Assembly: GCA_025667525.1 (NCBI GenBank)
Contig: CM046878.1
Coordinates: 390,604,974 to 390,668,973 of the forward strand
Origin: Glebionis coronaria
Taxonomy: Eukaryota > Streptophyta > Magnoliopsida > Asterales > Asteraceae
DNA: 64,000 bases
Direction of reading: 5' to 3'
Every line of letters begins with the position of its first letter. Within the stretch, counting starts at the first letter, position 1. The notes beneath the pieces are model-generated. The model did no database searches and was not told the origin of the DNA. It saw only the letters and a program-made list of their open reading frames with translations. The position numbers were made by a program, and so were the translations under genes. Positions 32,720 through 45,431 of the stretch are shown piece after piece.

Positions 32720-35700
32720 ATTTTAAATAGCTTCCCCCTAAACCAAAAATCCTCGTAAGCAACTTCAAAGCTTTCAATAAAGCTTAGAATGATTAAGCGC
32801 ACAGCGGAATCTAACTAGCAAATCCCATCATATAACATGATAATGTTGCTAAGAGGGATTGAAAGTTTGGGGCACACCAAGTAGATCAACAACTTTTCTT
32901 CTCACGCTTGAATAATTCTTCTGAATTTTTCTTCCCCCTAAGAGTTCAAGTTATGCATACCAGAAAGAATCAAGACACTTCTTCCCCCACATAGTTGAAG
33001 AAGGTAAATCAATCCCAATTATGAAGCTCAAATACTGAAGTGGACACTTTATCCCATTCATGAAGTTGACATCGTAACACCAGAGTCAATTAAGTCCCGG
33101 AAATGCACACGTCTTCTTCCGGAGATGCACCAGAGTCAATTAAGTCCCGGGAATGCATATAGGATAATGATGATGTTTAATTGCAACAATCAAACAATTA
33201 AACCTCGAATCAGTAGTGTACCGTTTAGAGATTGATAACGACACGAGTTAAAACACTGATTTTCTCTGCGGCTATGACAAATGTCATCCCGGAATATCTT
33301 CAAATCAAAAGAAGGTATGAAGTTCATCACGTGTACTCGTTGTGCGTTCAATGTGTCTTCTTCTTCCCCCTTGATGGTTTCGAAACTCGGAACCATCAAA
33401 AAATTGTACGCACATGAACCTGAAATCTCGTGAGAATAATAAATAAGATGAATTATATATTTTGTGAGAATCAGTTGTTGATCGAAAATCTCTTCTCATA
33501 AACTCTCCATGGCCACCTTTACCATCCCACGTAAAAGCAATTTGAAGTGACCACTGAAAGAATGAACCAGATACATCAAACGTGAAGCTGAATAAAAATC
33601 CTTCGATCTTGTGACTTAAGCTTGCACTATTGTTGAATGAAGAACGGTGGAGAAATCTCTAAGTACTCAATGCATCACTGAAGAAGTCTATAAGCACAAC
33701 ACCTATTGAAATTATCCACGTCGACTACGCGCGTGACACTGAGTACAACAATGTAACCCCTTTAAGTGATAGTTATCCGAGTCATCAACCATCCACCCCG
33801 AACCCGGAAACCAGATAACCAAGTCTTCATTCTAGGATTAAGCACGAGCAAGTTATCTATTAAAAGATAAAATAAATACACGCCTTCGAAAAATCCGTCT
33901 TCAACGTCACGTAATTAATACCCGATCAAACAAAATCTGTAGCCACTAAAAAATCGCCCATTTTTTCTTGGTCTCGTCAAAATAAATTCTTGTCACATTT
34001 GTCACGTCATTTTGTCGCGTCACATTTCTCGTCACCCAATCAGTGTCAAGAAAAAATTAAAGAACCACAAATGCAACAAAAAAACCACAAATTCAAAAAA
34101 GAAACTTGTTTGTTTGAGCATCCATTCTCCTTAACAATGTCTCGTCACTTTTGTCTCGACTTTTTGTCACTTTTCTTTATCCCATCACTTTTTTTTCCAC
34201 TTAGCTTCTCGATTATATCCACTTGTTACAATTTATCCAATAATGATATATAGGAAAAAATGAATACAAGTACTGGCCACAATCGAAAGTGAATCATAAA
34301 TAAAAATTCGTCCATGGGCCTAGCACAAATTTCACCTTGTGAAAAACAACATGGCAATATAAACATAAATGAAGTTTGGCCCACTTCATTTGTACCATCC
34401 GATCCATAAGATGTGAATTAAGGATATATAAGAAGCATCTTTAACCCTACATATTCTCACAATCTTCGCAGCCACCATCTCTAAAACAACATAGAAACTT
34501 CCGTCCCTTTATCTAAAAAATACACCACATCCTCCCAATCTCATCTACAACTCCTACTATCTCCATCTTAACCCTTAATCTCAGCTCCATCAATCATATC
34601 ATAAAACGAATCATAACACCATATGAGTAATAAACCATCACGAAACACAAAAACCCAATTCAATCTTTCTTAAACATGAAACAATTAATTGAAACCACTG
34701 CCAACCCGACGAGTTATGTCATATGAGACGAACCCATTTGATGAGGCGTCTAAAAAAACGATCTTCAAGATCACTAGATTGATCTCGGGTAGGTTAATAT
34801 GTGGTTGCATGTTGGTTTTAGTGTGACTATATTTCGATTTGAATTAAAAGAAAAGAATATAACGAAAGTTGTTATAATTCATTCTATAGATTCGAAAATC
34901 AAAGGGTAAATCCCACAAGAATCGATGATGTAATGACTTCGTAGTTACAGATCTTAATAGATCATGTCATGCATGTTGTCTGAGATCTTGATAAGTTTTC
35001 ATATCTGTTTTTGTTCGAGTCTAGAAACGATGTATAGAGGGATTAGGAGACGAAGGGAAATAGATAGATTTGGTGTTGTGGAGTTATAAGGGTGGATGAT
35101 ATATGTTGGTTTTGATTCAGTGAGTTTAACTGAGTCAACTCGGTAATGACCGAGTTGACTCGGTTGAGATGGGTGATGGTTTTGGTCACAAAACTTTGGT
35201 TCACAAGTCTTTTTTAAAAACAGTCCAATCGGAATGACAATCAAAAAAAATCCCATCGGAATATTTTTTGTTTTTGAGTCAAAGTTATGTCCTACGAGTG
35301 AGTCCATCGGAAAGTCAAAAAGAATGTCCAATCGGAAACCCAATCTGAATGTCAATCTGAATGTTCAATCGGAAACCCAATCTGAAACCCAATCTGAAAG
35401 TTTAATCTGAATATCCAATCGGAAACCCAATCTGAATCCCAATCTGAATGTCAATCTGAATAGGCTGTCGGAAACCCAATCTGAAAAGGGTTTTGAAGGA
35501 CCCGAAAATGGTGGATCTGCACATTTGTCCTTATCTATTTGCATAAACAAGAAAAAATACCCAGAAACAGTGGCCAGTTTTGGTAAGACTTTGACCATGA
35601 AAAAGATGATGAAACCGAGAAAGAGTAAATTAATACCCCAAAGCATGTGACAGATTGGACAGTTTGGACAAAAGAATAAGACGTGACCAAAAAATTTGTG

Positions 35701-35806
35701 TTAAAAATGGACAGAAATAATATAACGAGACTCAAAGAATAAAATAGACCACCAAATCGCATATATAAACACGATACAAGGATAGAACCGAGGCTCTGAT
35801 GCCAAA
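32720..35806 (-). other. Internal region of element D, non-coding
   Basis: About 3.1 kb with no protein homology that I can see. CTTCCCCC tracts (GGGGGAAG in sense) recur at 32731, 32931, 32981 and 33363. Part of 32730-33870 resembles element C (55430-56345). A perfect 13-bp-stem hairpin with a 4-base loop sits at 35132-35161. The leader holds an ATTCCGA-like array (35220-35500). The PBS TGGCATCAGAGC at 35793-35804 adjoins the 5' LTR. Confidence 0.8.
35220..35500 (-). repeat. ATTCCGA/ATTCAGA array in the leader of element D
   Basis: On the minus strand TTTCCGATTG and ATTCAGATTG words alternate, roughly fifteen copies, with GGGTTT between many of them. The register is irregular compared with element A. 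The orientation is sense for element D. Confidence 0.8.
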
Positions 35807-36087
35807 TGTAGAAATGCTAAAATAGATCCGGTGGTCTAACATGGTGGTAAATGATGGTGGTAGCCATTGTTGGCTTAGAGAGAGAGAAGATTGTTGAGAG
35901 TGAAAGTGTAATGTATTCCCAAATGAACAAATGACAATCAACACCCCTCCTTGGAAGCTAAGGAGGGGTATATATAGTCACACACACAACCTAAACTTTA
36001 CAACGAGTCTAGTCTAGTCTAAATGTGCGTGACTATGATAACTAACGGGAATTCTTAAATGTCGTCACATAAAGTGAGTTTCCAACA
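35807..36087 (-). repeat. 5' LTR of element D
   Basis: 281 bp, apparently identical to 20172-20452. TATATATA at 35969-35976; hairpin arms at 35944-35952 and 35960-35968. Confidence 0.93.
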
Positions 36088-36145
36088 AGAAAGAAGAAAA
36101 GAAGCCCATGAACAAAGCCCATTCACAAGCCCACAAGCAAACGCC

Positions 36146-36153
36146 TATAAATA
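36146..36153 (+). promoter_or_regulatory. TATA box in the left LTR of G1
   Basis: TATAAATA in a CGCC...GGAC context; identical at 45893-45900 in the right LTR. Confidence 0.6.
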
Positions 36154-36709
36154 GGACTTCTCCTCACAATTTTAGAGTTAGTTAGTTTTAGTTTCATTTT
36201 TTCACTTTTCTTTCTAGTCTTAGAGAGAGAAAGTTCTCAACTTTCTCTCACTAAGTTTTCATCTTTCTTTCTTTTAAGCTTTCTAGATTAAACCTTTGTA
36301 TTGTTGATTTCATTAATCAAGTTTAAGTTTAAGCTTTTAATCTTTCATCTTTTTCTACCTTTCTTTGATTTTTAGATTAATTTTGGTGCGAATTTCATAT
36401 GATCCGTGTTGTTCTTAATGATTTCGTGCTTAAAAAGTTAATCTTTTTATGCTTACTTAAGTTTTCATACGAATAAGCTTTAAGATCTTTGTGCTTATTG
36501 GCTTATTTATATGTTTAGCTTAATTACTTTTTAAAAGTTTTCTAAAAAAAAGTTTATCTTTTTATGGTTTGATTTAAAAGTTTGCTTATTTTAAGTTTAG
36601 ATAAGTTGTATTTGTGCTTATTCAATCCGTTTCATATTAGATTCGTTCAAAGTTTTGGTGTTAGCTTAATCGAATAGCTTATTACCCTGGCTTATTTTCG
36701 AATCCCTTA

Positions 36710-37160
36710 TAAATCGGAAAAGGTATAAACCCTTTTCCGATTTGGTACTTTCTGATTAGCACACCCCCCTTTATTCCGATCGTCTGATCGGAAAAGGGTT
36801 TTGAACTTTCCGATTGTGGGTATTTTAACCCATTCCGATTGCAGCTCTAATATTCCGATCCTTTGATCGGATTAGGGTTTTGAAGATTCCGATTAGGGTG
36901 GTTTTGTGACATTCCGACAGCAAGTTTTTGTCAACATTCCGATTGGGTTTGTTTCTAAACATTCCGATCGGAATCTTTTTCGATATATTCCGATTGCTTG
37001 GTTTTTATGATATTCCGATTGGCATTTTCTTCAAACATTCCGACAGCCTCGTTTTTCAACATTCCGATCACGATTGTTCCCCAGTATTCCGATCAGGTTG
37101 TATTCCGATCTTATTTTCCGACCAGCATATTCCGATCTGACTTCATTTTGCATTCCGATG
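36710..37160 (+). repeat. ATTCCGA array in the left LTR of G1, with hairpins
   Basis: About nineteen ATTCCGA/TTTCCGA copies in the sense direction, irregularly spaced. The array opens with a perfect 13-bp-stem hairpin at 36711-36743 (arms AAATCGGAAAAGG and its complement, loop TATAAAC). ATTCCGATCGGAAT near 36960 is self-complementary. Confidence 0.9.
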
Positions 37161-37458
37161 GTTTGATTTCTTATTTTTACAAAATTTCCAAGTTTTAGAT
37201 TTATTAAGTGTTCAAGTATTTTTTTTTCTAATATAGTCTTCAAGTTTTCAAGCATTTATTTTTAACTCGTCTTTTTAGTATAATCTTTAAAACTCTTTTC
37301 ACTTAACGACATTTACATTTATTTACTATTAGCTTAAAGTAGATAACAAACCAACCTCTTTTTAGTAACCAAGAACAAACTATTCCACTTTGAACCGTGA
37401 TCAATTCGAGAAGATACCGAGAACTAAATCTGAACCCCAATGAAAAACAAGTGTATCA

Positions 37459-37828
<370 letters not shown>

Positions 37829-39420
37829 ATGTGCATGCGTACACGATCAACGTCTTATCAAGAGCCCGAGCCTCTCGAAGACTTAGACATGGCCGGTGTA
37901 CACAACAACAACAATAACCCACCTCAAAATAATAACAACAACAATAACAATCCACCTCTCAACAACAATAATAACAACAACAATCAACCTCTACCGGACA
38001 ATCGCCCTATGATTGAACTGTTACAAGCACATGTGGAGGGCAACCATGATCCAATTGTCATACCCGCGATTGCAGCTAACAACTTTGAGCTTAAATCCGA
38101 ATTTATCTAGATGGTCTCTGCTCAACCATTCTTGGGGCGTACCATTGATGATCCTCATGACCACATCAAGAGATTCTTGCAACTCACGAATACGGTCAAA
38201 TTCAATGGTGTTCCACCAGAGGTAATCCGTTTACAACTTTTTCCTTTCTCCTTAGAGGGACAAGCCCGGCATTGGCTTGCAAAGGAACCGCCACCAAAGT
38301 ATTCTGACGTGGACGGATTTGGAGACCAAGTTTATAAACTACTTTTTCCCACCCTCTCGTACTACCGCTTTGCGGAATGAAATCATTAATTTTGAACAAA
38401 AGTACGATGAGTCTTTTAGTGAATCTTGGGACCGTTTTAAAGATCTTTTAAGAAAGTGCCCACAACATGGTTTTACCAAAGTGCACTAAATTAATACTTT
38501 TTATAATGGTTTAAGCATGAATGACCAAGATTCACTAAACAGTGCCTCGGGGGGTAATATTTTGGTTAAGACTTCCAATGCTGCTTGGGATATTATTGAA
38601 AATAAGTTTCGTGTGCAAACCAAGAGTGTTCGGACCAATGCCGCTAGTGCTAGTACTAGTGACAACGACAAGCGACTTGACAAAATTACTACGCTTCTTG
38701 AATCGCTCGTTACCCACACCGCTAACAACACCAACAGCATCAACGCTAAAAACGCTCAAGACGCTCAAGTCAATGCTGTTAGTCAACCTTGTGAAATATG
38801 CGGGGGTCCTCACTCTTACACCACTTGTACCGCCACCCAAGACTATCCTTCTGAGAATGTTAATGTAGCATACGGTACCTATCCTCCGGCCGCTTATCAA
38901 GCTCGCCCTCAAGGTGACCGCAGCTTGCTTAGCTACCGCTCTAACAACTTTCTTTCCCCACCCGGTTTTCCTCCTAACAACCCAAACCAACAACAAAACC
39001 TTAATCGCCCTCCTCAACAACAACCTCGTGCACCATACCTACCACCTCACAAACAACCATATCCACCTCAAAGAAACAACCAAGTTTACCAGCAACCTGC
39101 TTATCAACCACCCGCCTACAATGCTCCTCCCAACCAACCCACCACATTACACCAAGATATTGGAACCTACATGAGGACTAATGATGTGATCGTGGACAAT
39201 CTCCAACGGGAAGCGCTCAACTTGAAAGCAGACATGGTGAAACAAGGGAACGATCTTCGAGCTGATATGAGAAACACTTTGGCAAGTCAAACGAATGACT
39301 TAAGGAACATGATGGCTAGTTTCTTCCAAGGTAATCAACCCTCTTCTTCGGGTACTCTTCCGAGTAACACCGTTGCGAATCCAAGAGGGGAGATGAAAGC
39401 AATCACCACTCGCAGTGGCA
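37829..39420 (+). pseudogene. Gag of G1
   Basis: Starts MCMRTRSTSY in an N-run-rich N-terminus encoded by AAC repeats. The Retrotrans_gag domain follows (PHDHIKRFLQL, FSLEGQARHWL, ETKFINYFFPP, RFKDLLRKCPQHG). It is broken by TAG at 38108, a frame change near 38295 and TAA at 38487. A short knuckle CEICGGPHSYTTC lies near 38800, then a long P/Q/N-rich segment and an NPRGEMKAITTRSGK motif common to this lineage near 39385. The stops at 38108 and 38487 replace glutamine codons expected from family patterns, consistent with C-to-T change. Confidence 0.88.
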
Positions 39421-42400
39421 AAGGTACCAAGGAACCCGAGCTTCCTATACCTCCACCGGTGATTATGACTAAGGAAAACGAGTCACCTGCTCCTATTCCT
39501 CATCCTTCTACTTCCCCAATTTCTCCACCTCTTACTTCTACCCCTCCTCCACCCAAGGATGTGAGTGATCCTACTATTCCAAAGCCTTCCTCTTCTTCCG
39601 ATATACCTTATCCCTCAAGGTTGAGGAAAGAGAAGCTCAAAAGCAAGGACGATATTCAGGTTTCGAACTTTCTCAAAATGTTTAAACAATTGAATTTCAA
39701 CATCTCCTTCGCTGAGGCTCTCGCTAACATGCCCAAATATGCGAAAATGTTCAAAGATCTTCTTAGCGACAAGGAAAAGCTTCTTGATATTGCTAACACC
39801 CAACTTAATGAGAATTACTCTGTAGTGCTCTTAAGGAAATTGCCAACTAAACTTGGTGATCCGGGTCGCTTCTTAATCCCTTGCAACTTCCCGGGAGTAG
39901 AGAATTGCATGGCCTTAGCCGATCTAGGTGCCAGTATTAATCTAATGCCTCTGAGCGTTTGGAAGCAATTATCTCTCCCCACGCTAGTCCCCACTAAAAT
40001 GACTTTGGAATTAGCTAACCGTACGGTTGCTTATCCAGTGGGGATAGCCGAAGACGTTTTTGTATGAGTCGAAAAATTCACTTTTCCTGCCGATTTCGTT
40101 GTCGTTGACTACGATATGGACCCTCGTGTGCCATTGATCATTGGTCGTCCATTCTTGAGGACCGGTCGCACTCTCATCGATGTTGAAGCTGGTGAGCTTA
40201 TCATGAGAGTGGGTGACGATAAAATTGTCTTCAACATGGGAAAGCTTTCTAAACAGCCTTATTCTAACGAGAGTGTTAATTGTATTGACGTTCTTGAAGA
40301 GGCTTGTGAAGAACACTTCAAAGATGCTTGTAAAAGTCTTCCTACCTCTCCTCCCAATGTTGAGACCGTTTCCTCTATTGATTCATCACTATCTCTATTT
40401 GGAGAAAGTGATTTCCTTTGGAAAGATTTGGAAGCCACCATGGGAGATGTGAACTTAGCTAATGATGATTCTCCCACCGATTGGGATGAAGATCTTCGCC
40501 TCACTGAGAACCTTCTTAAAGAAGACAATATTTCTCCACCATCTCCCAAGGTTATTGCTATCGATGAACCGACTTTGAATACGCCTCCCATCAAAAATCC
40601 TCCGGATTTAGAACTTAAGGAGTTTCCGCCCCATCTCGAGTACGTGTTCCTTGAAGACGAAAAGAAATCGCCCGTCATTATTGCTAAGGACTTGAACGAA
40701 GAAGATAAATCTCGCCTCATCGCCGTGCTTAAAGATCATAAGAAGGCAATTGCTTGGAAAATTTCTGATATCCGCGGACTTGATCCGAACTTTTGTACTC
40801 ACAAGATTCTCATGGAAGATGACTTTAAACCCACAATCCAGAGCCAAAGAAGGGTTAATCCTCGCATTCATGACGTCATCAAACAAGAGGTTATCAAACT
40901 TCTTGATGCCGGCTTGATTTACCCTATTTCGGATTCGCCATGGGTAAGTCCCGTCCATTGTGTGCCCAAGAAGGGCGGAATAACCGTTGTTCCCAATGAA
41001 CACAACGAATTGATTCCCACTCGTCTCGTTACTGGGTGGAGAGTTTGTATCGACTATCGCAAGCTCAATGATGCCACGAGAAAAGATCACTTTCCTCTTC
41101 CTTTCATGGATCAAATGCTCGAACGTCTAGCGGGTAATGACTATTACTGCTTCTTAGACGGTTTCTCCGGGTATTTTCAAATTCCCATCGATCCCAAAGA
41201 CCAAGAAAAGACCACATTCACTTGTCCCTATGGAACATTTTCTTACAAACGCATGCCTTTCGGTTTATGTAATGCTCCTGGGACGTTCCAAAGGTGTATG
41301 ATGGCTATCTTCCATGACATGGTTGAAGAAACTACGGAAGTATTCATGGATGATTTCTCGGTTTATGGCGATTCTTTCTCTGCTTGCCTTTCTAATTTAG
41401 AACGTATGCTTCAACGGTGTGAAGACACTCGCCTTGTTCTTAATTGGGAAAAATGCCATTTCATGGTAAAAAAGGCATCGTGCTAGGACACAAGATCTCC
41501 AAAGCCGGTCTTGAAGTAGACCGTGCTAAAGTCGATGTTATCGCTAAGTTGCCTCCACCTTCAACCGTGAAGGGTGTGAGAAGTTTCCTTGGTCATGCGG
41601 GCTTCTACCGTCGCTTTATCAAAGATTTTTCTAAAATCGCTCGCCCGATGACCCACCTCTTGGAAAAAGATACTCCTTTTATCTTTTCTAATGAGTGTAT
41701 TGAAGCCTTCAACTTGCTTAAGGATAAGCTAACTAAGGCACCGGTCTTGGTTACCCCTAATTGGGAGCTTCCCTTTGAGTTGATGTGTGATGCTAGCGAC
41801 TTTGCTATTGGAGCGGTTTTGGGCCAAAGAGTGAACAAACACTTCCAACCAATCCACTACGCTAGCAAGACAATGACGGGGGCTCAATTGCATTACACGA
41901 CAACCGAAAAAGATCTTTTAGCTGTTGTCTATGCTTTTGAAAAGTTCCGCCCCTATCTTGTCCTTTCCACCACTATCGTTTATACCGATCATTCCGCGTT
42001 GAAGTACTTGTTAACTAAACAAGATTCTAAACCAAGACTTCTTCACTGGGTTTTGCTACTTCAAGAATTTAAAATCGAAATTCGTGATAAGAAGGGAGCT
42101 GAAAACCTAGCCGCGGATCATCTCAGTAGACTTGAGGATCCTTATCAAGGGGAACATCCGAACAAAGAGATCAATGACTCTTTTCCCCTGGAGACCTTAA
42201 TGTCTATCAACTCGACTTCTGATGAAACCCCGTGGTTTGTGGACATTGCAAACTACTTGGCGGGTGGAATTCTCGTTGACGGGCTAACATCCCAACAAAA
42301 GAAGAAGTTCTTCAAAGACATTAAGACTTAATTTTGGGATGACCCGTATCTATTCAAACAATGTGCAGATTTCATTATTCGCCGATGTGTTGATGGTCCG

Positions 42401-43516
42401 GCAGCTTTAGCAATCCTTGACGCTTACCACAAAGGACCCACCGGTGGTCACTTTGGTCCCAACTACACCGCCAAAAAAGTGTTTGACTCGGGATTTTATT
42501 GGCCCGCCATTTATCGTGATGCTCACGAGATGGTTAAACGTTGTGATGCTTGCCAAAAACAAGGCAAGATCACACATAAAGATGAGATGCCTCAGAATTT
42601 CATTCAAGAATGTGAAATCTTTGATGTGTGGGGTATCGACTTTATGGGGCCATTCCCTTCCTCTAAAGGAAACAAATACATCCTTGTAGCCGTTGACTAC
42701 GTCTCAAAATGGGTTGAAGCCAAAGCTTTACCCACTAATGACGCAAGGGTGGTTTGTAACTTTTTGAAATCGCTATTCGCTAGATTCGGTGTGCCTCGTG
42801 CCATTATTAGTGATCGCGGGACTCATTTTTGCAATGATCAATTTGCAAGAGTCATGGCTAAGTATGGTGTAAATCATCGTCTTTCCACCGCCTACCACCC
42901 ATAAACTAATGGCCAGGCTGAAATCTCTAACCGAGGATTAAAGCGAATTCTTGAAAGAACCGTGGGAGAGCATCGTGCCTCATGGGCCGATAAACTTGAT
43001 GATGCTTTATGGGCTTTTTGTACCGCATACAAGACTCCGATTGGTTGTACACCATATCGTCTCGTGTACGGGAAAGCATGCCACCTCCCCATTGAGTTGG
43101 AGCACAAGGCTTACTGGGCCTTGAAGTGGGCTAATTTCGATATCAACAAAGCCGGTGACCTACGCAAGATCCAACTCAATGAGCTGAATGAACTCCGGAA
43201 TGAGGCTTATGAAAATTCTTTGATCTATAAGGAAAAGACTAAGCTCATTCACGACTCTAAGATTAAAAACCGAGATTTCCAAGTTGGAGACAAAGTTTTA
43301 CTCTTTAACTCTCGGTTAAAAATCTTTTCGGTCAAGCTGAAATCTCGTTGGTCCGGCCCATTCACCATTGCCCAAATTTTTCCATATGGTACTCTCGAGC
43401 TCGCTCAACCTAATGGACCTAATTTTAAGGTGAATGGCCAACGAGTGAAGTTGTACTTTGGTGAGGACATCTCTCAAGAGATGATTCCATCCCTCACCAC
43501 GTTTCCCATGAACTAA
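39421..43516 (+). pseudogene. Pol of G1: protease, RT, RNase H, integrase
   Basis: The protease motif ALADLGASINLMPLS lies near 39910, with the flap-side IIGRPFL near 40140. TGA at 40065 breaks it. RT: SPWVSPVHCVPKKGG, WRVCIDYRKLNDAT, the YFQIPIDP region and the catalytic FMDDFSVYG near 41347, all present. A frameshift near 41470 moves RNase H into another frame ([35 protein letters not shown]). TAA at 42329 precedes the integrase zinc finger ([11 protein letters not shown]) and core ([19 protein letters not shown]). TAA at 42902 sits in the TAYHP/TNGQAE motif just before the catalytic glutamate. The C-terminus runs to 43516. Gypsy order (RT before integrase) and the wording of motifs point to Athila. 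Catalytic residues survive. Confidence 0.9.
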
Positions 43517-45431
43517 TTTTGGGTCGAGTCAGGCTCGTGACTCGGTTATCAAAAACAAGCGCTCCTCGGGAGGCAGCCCGAGTATCTATCCTTTTCCGTT
43601 TTAACCTCCTAAGTGTAGGGGGGACCTCTATAGGTATTTGTGTTTGTGTGGTGATGTGATTACAGGGATGAATGCACTTTTGTAATCTTTGAAGAACCGT
43701 GCCCCCGTGTTATCCGAAATCCGGTTCTATCTCTCAACTATCGTGATTCAATTTTCTTCATACTCACATTTGAAATTGATCACTTTAGTCGTCTCTTCCT
43801 TAACTTGATTTAACCAATGTGCACAATGTCATAAGTGTAGGGGAGACTTTTCCCACATGCTTACACATTGAGGACAATGTTTATCTTAAGTGTAGGGGGA
43901 CTTCTATCGAAGTTTTAAGTGGACTTTTCCATGAAAATGCCTTCATTTAACCGGAAAATCATATTTTTCAAATTTTTAATTAACTTTGGCCATTTAGTCG
44001 TAATTTTTAAATTTTTATCGTTGCTTTCATATGTATATATCCCGTAATAAAGTCAAAAATATTAATAAAGTGGTGTAGCTAGTTTTTGAAGTCTTTGACA
44101 TATTAGGCCCGTTGCGATTATTTTGACTCAACCCGAATAGACTTATCCAAGTTTATTCTAGCTAGTATCCTTAACCATGTAGACCTTAATTGGTTTATTA
44201 GGCTAAGCATCCACGAGTCTTATTACTTGAGATTTTAAATTGTGGAGAACAAGAAATGATAGAGTCAATTATAAGTCGGTATTCTTGCACAAGCTCACTT
44301 GGTGTAATTATTTGCCTATTCTTCCATCACTTGCTAATAAATTATCTGCAATAAGTAAGGTCGTACGATTTGAAACGTTACTTAGCTTCTAGCCCAAGAT
44401 CGTTTAAAAGTTGCTCGGTAATTATAAGAGTTCATAGCCAAGGCATAACTTATGAAGCGGGGCGCGAAGATTGGCGAGTCCGAAAAAGCCCTAACAAGGC
44501 ATGAGGATTCAATTTTATCGCTGAAGATCCAAAGTGATGTGTAAAGCATTATTCCCAAAATCAAGATGAAGGATCAAGACTCACAACGAAAAGCAATCAA
44601 CTCCTATAAAGATCATGGAGAAGTCTATCCGAAAAGATCCTAACAAGGTATGAGGATAAATAGATCCAAGTCCGAAAAGGAGGCGGATCGTTGTATCTCA
44701 AAATCCCAATTAGATATTGAAGAAATAATCATGAAGTCGTGGTCAACAAAGTTGGAGTACCCTTCAAAAGTCTCCAAGTGAAGAAACTCTATTAACGAAG
44801 AGAAGACCATTATCTCAAGAACGTCTCTCAAAGATATGAAGTATGAAGTACATGCCAAATATCGGCCCGAGAAAGGTCTCAAATCGTGAACCGAGTTATG
44901 CCAAGATATGAACTTTTTGATATCCCGAGAAGCAGTTTTAAGAGATTTTGTCCTTTAGCTAACTATTGATCAAATCGTCCTACTTTGCTTTCAGCCTAAA
45001 TAAACTATCGAAATAAGTCCAAAAATGCATCTTCATGATCATTCTAAGACAAAAAAATAAAATATAAGAGATACACCTAGGAATAAGGGAGTTTAAGCAT
45101 ATAATTAAGCCATGTGTGTAAGTGTTTGATTTGCTAACTTATAATAACAATGATCTCGTTTTTAAGCTTAATTTGGGGAACGTGAAACTTGAGGGTGATG
45201 AATCGTCGCAGCACCGAATCCCTAATGTAAGTCTTAGATCTCTTTGCAAGTTATTTCCACGTAGCTATTTTCTATCCTTTTGTTTACTTTAAATTTTTAA
45301 TCTCTCGTAGTACTTTAATTTTTGTTTAGTACGTTAATAAGGCCAAGGTTGATTGATTATGAGAAAAGTGTAAATTTGCTTTGTCACTAAGCATTGCATG
45401 AGGACATGGCAATGGTTAAGTGTAGGGGATT
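43517..45431 (+). other. 3' non-coding region of G1 with repeated polypurine tracts
   Basis: No env-like ORF, although this is where Athila env would lie. The word AAGTGTAGGGG occurs at 43611, 43833, 43888 and 45418. The last copy directly precedes the right LTR and is the likely polypurine tract. The first part (GGTCGAGTC, ACTCGGTTA) matches 63500-63530 in G2. Confidence 0.8.

Larger units (their letters stand above)
20172..36087 (-). mobile_element. Non-coding LTR element D (LARD-like), split by element E
   Basis: Two 281-bp LTRs (20172-20452 and 35807-36087), with no difference seen by eye, are flanked by a perfect AGAAA target duplication. The minus-strand orientation is set by the primer binding site TGGCATCAGAGC (35793-35804) beside the right LTR and the GGGGGAAGAT polypurine tract beside the left LTR. 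Without E (20719-32719) D is about 3.9 kb and has no gag or pol homology, so it must rely on another element's proteins. The intact right LTR of G1 shows the empty site at 45835-45839. Confidence 0.93.
36093..37458 (+). repeat. Left LTR of G1, remaining 1366 bp
   Basis: Matches 45840-47204. TATAAATA at 36146-36153 is a likely promoter TATA box, so the region downstream (including the ATTCCGA array at 36710-37160) should be transcribed. Ends TATCA at 37458. Confidence 0.95.

Noticed and set aside
34999..35646. 118- and 93-codon minus-strand ORFs in element D
   Set aside because: They overlap the motif array, start inside repeats and resemble no protein family.
43517..45431. Env ORF of an Athila element
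   Set aside because: No open frame longer than about 80 codons and no membrane segment in this stretch.
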